Shown here: positions 59,969 through 64,000 of the stretch, piece by piece
Numbering within the stretch: the first letter of the stretch is position 1
Layout: every line of letters starts with the position of its first letter
Origin: an uncultured Burkholderiales bacterium
Lineage (GTDB): Bacteria > Pseudomonadota > Gammaproteobacteria > Burkholderiales > Burkholderiaceae_C
Assembly (NCBI GenBank): GCA_943908475.1
Contig: CALTTG010000003.1
Coordinates: 62,001-126,000 of the forward strand
Length of the DNA stretch: 64,000 nucleotides
Direction: 5' to 3'
Notes under the pieces: model-generated
Told to the model about the DNA's origin: nothing
Databases searched by the model: none
Seen by the model: only the letters and a program-made list of their open reading frames with translations
Made by a program: the position numbers and the translations under genes

Positions 59969-60439
59969 TCAGTTGACGATTTGGCTGCGGCGGCGCCGCT
60001 CCACATAGGTGGGCGACGGCAGGCGGGCGTTGTCAGGGCATGCGGTGTTGCTGTTGCACGCGATGGCCTCCAGGCTGTAGAGGCGCGTGGTGTCCGAGGC
60101 CGTGGGGCCTTCCACATACACCTTGGAGGCACAGCTCACCGAGACCATGAAGCCCGTTTGCGAGCGCAGGTCGAGCGTGCTCTGGGTGGAGCCGTTTTCA
60201 GGGCAATTGGCCCAGCTGCCTTTGAGGGCCTGGTACATCGCCCACTCGATGCCGGCATTGGCCGCCTGTGTGGCACGGGAGGTGTCGATGTCTTGCGCGA
60301 AGGTGACCTGCTCGGTCCAGCCCAGGCGGGCAATCGAGGCCGCCAAGCCTGACAAGAGCACCAGCACCACGATGGCCGCCACCGCCCCCAAACCCTGGGG
60401 TTCTGGCAACTGCCGACGCTCACGAGAACGGATGATCAT
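59969..60439 (-). CDS. mshP: MSHA biogenesis protein MshP
   Basis: A 156-residue type IV pilin-like protein of the MshP family. The N-terminal hydrophobic helix (GAVAAIVVLVLLSGLAASIA) follows a short basic leader with a glycine (QGLGAVAA) rather than a full GFTLxE prepilin site. The Cys-containing globular part ends YVERRRRSQIVN. It is the last gene of the msh run; its start overlaps mshO as ATGA. Confidence 0.83.
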   Translation of the reverse strand: MIIRSRERRQLPEPQGLGAVAAIVVLVLLSGLAASIARLGWTEQVTFAQDIDTSRATQAANAGIEWAMYQALKGSWANCPENGSTQSTLDLRSQTGFMVSVSCASKVYVEGPTASDTTRLYSLEAIACNSNTACPDNARLPSPTYVERRRRSQIVN

Positions 60440-61326
60440 GGCACGTTGGAGATGTGAGCGCCGCCACCGAGGTGGACCGACTCGTTGTTGCGGGTGATGG
60501 TCAGGTCAATGGCCAAAAAGCCACTTTGCTGGGTGGCCCCTTTGTTGGGGTCGTACGTGAAGGTGCACGACTGCACCTTGGTGGCCAGCAAATCGGCCCC
60601 CACGACGCTGGGGCAGCTGCTGGGGTAAGCGCTGTTGAAGCCGTAGTTCTTGAGTCGGTAGATGCGCCCCTTGCCGTCGCCGTTGGCGTCCAGCGTGCCA
60701 TCGGCGCCGCTGCACACGTAAAACACGGCCTTCTGGTCTTTGGACACCAACTGAAAGCGCCCGCCGTCATAGCCCTGCGGGAACTGGTGGCTGGTGACCG
60801 TGATGCGGTGGGGCCCCAAACTGCTGGATGGGGTCGACAGGGCCGTGATGTCAGAGCGCGTGCCGCCCTCGTACACGTCGTTGCCGTTCTGGTTGTTGAT
60901 GATCACGAAGTCGCCCACCACGGGCACGGGAGACAGCACGCTGAGCACATCGAAAGTCGTCACCGGCAGGCTGGGCTCCAACGGGGCCGAGCAGTTGCTG
61001 GCGGTACCCGTGCAACCCTGCGCTTGATCGTTGGGCTCATCGGCAAAGCGCCGATAGCGCCCGCCGCCCTTGGTGGGGATCACCTCGAAGCAGCTGGTGT
61101 TCACGGTGCGAATGGAGTTGGGCACGCCTGTTCGCACATCCCGCACGATGCGGCGCATGGCCGAGTCGGCCAGATCGATCAGCTCGGCCCTCGCCTTCAC
61201 CCCACCATAGGCCTGAACCGTGGGCTTGACCACCACGGCCACGGTGACCGAAATCACGGCCGTGACCGTGATCACCATGATCAACTCGACCAGGGTGAAG
61301 CCGCGAGCGCGCAAGCGCCGGCTCAT
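60436..61326 (-). CDS. mshO: MSHA biogenesis protein MshO (minor pilin)
   Basis: A 296-residue prepilin-like protein. The prepilin peptidase site is ARGFTLVELIMV (cleavage after Gly), followed by a hydrophobic helix and a Cys-rich globular domain (SCFEVIPTKGG, CTGTASNCS, FYVCSG). It fits MshO in size and place. The ATG at 61326 overlaps mshD by 4 bases. Confidence 0.85.
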   Translation of the reverse strand: MSRRLRARGFTLVELIMVITVTAVISVTVAVVVKPTVQAYGGVKARAELIDLADSAMRRIVRDVRTGVPNSIRTVNTSCFEVIPTKGGGRYRRFADEPNDQAQGCTGTASNCSAPLEPSLPVTTFDVLSVLSPVPVVGDFVIINNQNGNDVYEGGTRSDITALSTPSSSLGPHRITVTSHQFPQGYDGGRFQLVSKDQKAVFYVCSGADGTLDANGDGKGRIYRLKNYGFNSAYPSSCPSVVGADLLATKVQSCTFTYDPNKGATQQSGFLAIDLTITRNNESVHLGGGAHISNVP

Positions 61327-61787
61327 GTGGCGTACCCCGTTCGCCAGCCCACCAGCTGGAAGCTCTCGGTACCCCGAGAGACGGTGATGGTGACCTTCAG
61401 GGCGGCCGTCACGCCGCCCAGGTTGTCCGACTGCACCCGCACCAGCACCGAAAACCCGTTGAGTGCCTCGATGGGCATGCCGTCCACATCGCAGATCTCG
61501 CCGGTGGTGGTGTAGCCCTCGTAGTCGTCCACATCGTTGAAGGTCTCTCGTCCGCACGGCCGCTCAGGGGCATTGTTGGGCGCATCCGCATAGGGCTTGA
61601 GCAAGATCTCCTCCATCAGGTCATCGGCCGCGGTCAGCATCTGTTTGCGCACCAACGGGTCGGCGCTTTTGCTGACCGTGGTGGAGAACACCGCCAGCAC
61701 CCCAGAGAGGCCCACCCCGATGACGACGATCGCCACGATCATCTCGATCAGGGTGAAGCCTCGATGCAGGCGGCGGTCACTCGACAT
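61323..61787 (-). CDS. mshD: MSHA biogenesis protein MshD (minor pilin)
   Basis: A 154-residue prepilin with the motif HRGFTLIEMIVAIVVIGVGL. The family-typical GVLAVFSTTVSKSADPLVRK follows. It overlaps mshC by 11 bases and mshO by 4 bases, so the three are translationally coupled. Confidence 0.86.
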   Translation of the reverse strand: MSSDRRLHRGFTLIEMIVAIVVIGVGLSGVLAVFSTTVSKSADPLVRKQMLTAADDLMEEILLKPYADAPNNAPERPCGRETFNDVDDYEGYTTTGEICDVDGMPIEALNGFSVLVRVQSDNLGGVTAALKVTITVSRGTESFQLVGWRTGYAT

Positions 61788-62301
61788 GGCCGGTCTCCCC
61801 ATGGACGGTGATGTTGCTGATGCCGCTGGCACTGATGGTGCGCGTGGCCACCGTGGTGCCCGCGCCGTCGGTGGTGGTGCGTCCGTCAGGATGGAAGTAC
61901 AGCGTGCCCGATGGGGTACCCGCCGGACTGACCGAGGTGCCTGAGGCGCTGTTGCTGCTGGTGGCGAAGACGCCCGCCGACCCCATGGGCACCACCAAGT
62001 CGAGGTCGCACGACGTGGCCGTGGTGCTGGTGGCGATGCGCAGCGTGAGGGTGGTGGCCCCCACTTGGGCGCACACCAATCGCCGGTGCGACAGCGCCGT
62101 CTTGTGTGCAAAGCGGATGCCGCTGACCAGGGCATCGCGCCAGGCATCGTCGCGAGCTCCCATGGCCGAACCAAAGCGGGGGATCACGATGGCGGCCAAG
62201 ATGCCGGCCAGCACCAGCACCACCACCATCTCCACCATAGTGTACCCACGGTGGAGGGTTGCATTGTTCAGGCCATGCCGGTCAATAGGCATCCTGGACA
62301 T
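61777..62301 (-). CDS. mshC: MSHA pilin-like protein MshC
   Basis: A 174-residue pilin-like protein (GspH/MshC type). The prepilin site is HRGYTMVEMVVVLVLAGILA, in which Tyr replaces the usual Phe after Gly. Two Cys flank the core (LVCAQVG, TSCDLDL). ATG 62301 is used, with AAGG upstream; ATG 62292 is possible. The first ~20 bases overlap the end of the preceding gene. Confidence 0.82.
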   Translation of the reverse strand: MSRMPIDRHGLNNATLHRGYTMVEMVVVLVLAGILAAIVIPRFGSAMGARDDAWRDALVSGIRFAHKTALSHRRLVCAQVGATTLTLRIATSTTATSCDLDLVVPMGSAGVFATSSNSASGTSVSPAGTPSGTLYFHPDGRTTTDGAGTTVATRTISASGISNITVHGETGHVE

Positions 62302-64000
62302 TCACGGCCTTCTGGGTCTCCGGCGAGAACACGCCGAAGGACACCGTCGCCTTGGGATTGCACAAGGCCGAGCCACACAGGGGCTTGAGCCAGGGCATGT
62401 TGACGGCCGCGCTGTCGAGGTCGATGCTGACCTCGGTGGTGCCGGTGTTCTTGGCGCCGGGCGCACTCATCACCATCTTGCCGATGCCGTTGCTCAGGCT
62501 GACCGACTGGGTGGCGGTGTTCAGCGCCGACATCACGGCCCCCTTCTGGCTGCGGAAGGCGCCCGGCACCAGCGAGGTCAAGGGCAACTTGGCGGCGGTG
62601 GTGCAGCTGTCGTCGGACGTGGGCACCCAGTTCTTGCCATTCCAGTACTGCAACTGGATGGGCACCGACAAGGCTGCTTTTTCAGAGCCATAGGCGTTCG
62701 ACAGGCGCAAGCGACCGCGACGGAAGTTCATGTTGGCCGGGGTCGATTCTGCGACATCGGCATCGGTGGCCCCCACCGCCACCGAGGTGGGCGCCGTCAA
62801 GGTGGTGCCCAGCACATAGGTGAGCGAGCCCGTGGCCGTGCCATCGCCGAAGGCATTCGCGGCAATGGTTGGGCTGCTGCCGAACACCGTCGAGGCCACC
62901 CCCGAGGGGTTCAGGCTCACGGCCTTGGACACCACCGAACTGGTCTTGCCATCGTAGTTCTTCGTGATCTCGCCTGCGGCGTTCAAGGCCGACACGGTCA
63001 CGTCAAAGGGCTGCCCCATGTAGGTGAAGGCGCCACATTTGGCCGGCGCCGAGACCGCGAAGCGATCGGGCACGATGGTCAAGCCCGTCAGGGCGCCCGT
63101 GACGCTCAAGGCGGTCTTGCCCAGGAACTCGGGCAGCAGTGCGGTGAGGTCGATGGTGCCGACCTCGCCCCAGGTGACGTTGACCGTGGCCACGCCGTTG
63201 ACGAAGGCCACATCGCTCACCGTGAGCGCCGGGTTGTTGGGCGCCCCCGACTGACGGCTGGTGGGCTTGCTGACCACATGGCTGATCGAGATGGGGCCCA
63301 AGCCCAGGCCTGCGGTGCTGAAGTTGGTCGCCACCAGTGGCGTGCTGCCACCGGTCAAGGCCGACAGGCGAATGGCAATGGGGTTGCCAGCCTTGGCCTT
63401 GGCTGCGTCCACCTTCTCGACCTTGAACGAGGCCGGGGCCACGGCAGTCAACACGGAGTTGGTCAACCCCGTCAGGCCCAGCAGCGACGCGGTGAGGTTG
63501 GAGAGGATCTCCAGCTTGAGCTGCACAGGCCCGACGTTGTCGTACACAAAGTCGGTGTTGACCAGGCCCAAGGCCCCCAGGGTCAGGCCCAGGGTCGAGC
63601 CCACGCCATTGACCAGCGAGGTGCCGCCCACCTTGGGGGCGGTGCTGCCCGCATAGGTGGGCGTGAGCTTGAACGACAGCAGCTTGCCAGCCGCCACCGA
63701 CACGCAACTGCCCAACAGGTCTTTGACCAGGCTGATCTGCATGTTTTGCGTCGTGCCAGCGCGGTGCGAGGGCAGGCCCAGCAGCAACGCCGTGCCTTGA
63801 GTCTTGTAGCTGCAGGCCCCGCTGGCATTGGACACCGACGCCCCCAGGCCGCAATAGCCGGTGGCCGAGGGGCTCGGCGACACCGAGCTGGCCGCCATGG
63901 TGTAGGTCGCGGCCGAACTCAACTTGAAGCTCATGTCACCCGACACCGACGAGCCGGCCGGGATGGAGAACGACGCCTTCGTGCTGCCGTTGGCCGTGAG
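62282..64000 (-). CDS. mshQ: DUF6701/MshQ-like large surface protein, partial
   Basis: The C-terminal ~570 residues of a gene that continues beyond the right edge; the frame is open to base 64000. The sequence is Ala/Gly/Ser/Thr-rich with repeated beta-sandwich-like stretches (VVATNFSTAGLGLGP, TGALTGLTIVPDRFAVSA, YMGQPFDVTVSALNAAG). The typical DUF6701 segment NFRRGRLRLSNAYGSEKAAL and a C-terminal Cys pair (PLCGSALCNP) are seen. MshQ-type proteins with DUF6701 are encoded at the end of MSHA clusters and are thought to be surface adhesins. The gene symbol is from position and family. Confidence 0.78.
   Translation of the reverse strand, partial: LTANGSTKASFSIPAGSSVSGDMSFKLSSAATYTMAASSVSPSPSATGYCGLGASVSNASGACSYKTQGTALLLGLPSHRAGTTQNMQISLVKDLLGSCVSVAAGKLLSFKLTPTYAGSTAPKVGGTSLVNGVGSTLGLTLGALGLVNTDFVYDNVGPVQLKLEILSNLTASLLGLTGLTNSVLTAVAPASFKVEKVDAAKAKAGNPIAIRLSALTGGSTPLVATNFSTAGLGLGPISISHVVSKPTSRQSGAPNNPALTVSDVAFVNGVATVNVTWGEVGTIDLTALLPEFLGKTALSVTGALTGLTIVPDRFAVSAPAKCGAFTYMGQPFDVTVSALNAAGEITKNYDGKTSSVVSKAVSLNPSGVASTVFGSSPTIAANAFGDGTATGSLTYVLGTTLTAPTSVAVGATDADVAESTPANMNFRRGRLRLSNAYGSEKAALSVPIQLQYWNGKNWVPTSDDSCTTAAKLPLTSLVPGAFRSQKGAVMSALNTATQSVSLSNGIGKMVMSAPGAKNTGTTEVSIDLDSAAVNMPWLKPLCGSALCNPKATVSFGVFSPETQKAVNVQDAY

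Noticed and set aside
1..64000. CRISPR arrays, tRNA or rRNA genes, insertion sequences, prophage
   Set aside because: I saw no regular spacer-repeat pattern, no cloverleaf-like sequence with family bases, no transposase or integrase and no phage genes.

Overview
The window is GC-rich, densely coded DNA of a betaproteobacterium. It is most likely Burkholderiales of the Comamonadaceae/Sphaerotilaceae kind. The placement rests on the block LysM protein-dprA-lipB-lipA facing def-fmt-htpX, a PEP-CTERM protein, an MSHA pilus operon and Burkholderiales-type Gre, LysR and MFS genes. No rRNA, tRNA, CRISPR array, insertion sequence or prophage was seen. Strand switches are frequent and gaps are short.

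Region 1 (about 200-10,460) is a copper locus. On the + strand lie a DUF2946 protein, a Crp/Fnr-type regulator, an MbnP-family copper-binding lipoprotein, its di-heme partner MbnH, an outer-membrane barrel candidate, a PEP-CTERM protein resembling the copper(I) protein CorA/MopE, and a large di-heme cytochrome c peroxidase of the type found beside CorA/MopE. Facing them on the - strand is a decayed copper-import operon: DUF2946, the stub of a TonB receptor, a copper-uptake-associated protein and a PCuAC chaperone lacking its second half. Two different di-heme-enzyme/copper-protein pairs side by side is the most striking feature of the window.

Region 2 (10,496-13,055) is an arsenic operon, arsR-arsI-arsC-arsC-aqpS. 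It has no ArsB or Acr3 pump, so arsenite would leave through the aquaglyceroporin. Region 3 (13,070-20,266) holds a TerB-like protein, a YccA/Bax-inhibitor protein, a DUF3616 protein, a lipid kinase with a phosphoesterase, a NhaR-like regulator, and a small membrane protein with TerC and ExoD.

Region 4 (20,315-26,781) is an aromatic-degradation cluster: FAD hydroxylase, MDR reductase, fumarylacetoacetase-family hydrolase and extradiol-type dioxygenase. It is divergent from tetR and an SDR across a twin palindromic operator. Region 5 (26,898-29,644) gathers thiol-redox proteins (thioredoxin-like, CcdA/DsbD-like, DCC, a rhodanese lacking its cysteines) around folB. A chemoreceptor, a deleted copy of the thioredoxin gene and an MscS channel follow.

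Region 6 (32,299-48,207) is accessory metabolism: a Baeyer-Villiger monooxygenase/hydrolase pair with an AraC regulator, a chemoreceptor pseudogene, a Gre-like factor, a diguanylate cyclase, a TetR/MFS/thioesterase set, a LysR regulator beside two tautomerase-like genes, an SDR/AraC/NAD(P)-binding operon, and chromate transporter ChrA with another AraC regulator. Region 7 (48,320-64,000) holds an amidase, then housekeeping genes (lipA, lipB, dprA, LysM protein, def, fmt, htpX), a CHASE-PAS-GGDEF-EAL protein, and the msh minor-pilin operon with a DUF6701 adhesin-like protein that runs off the window end.
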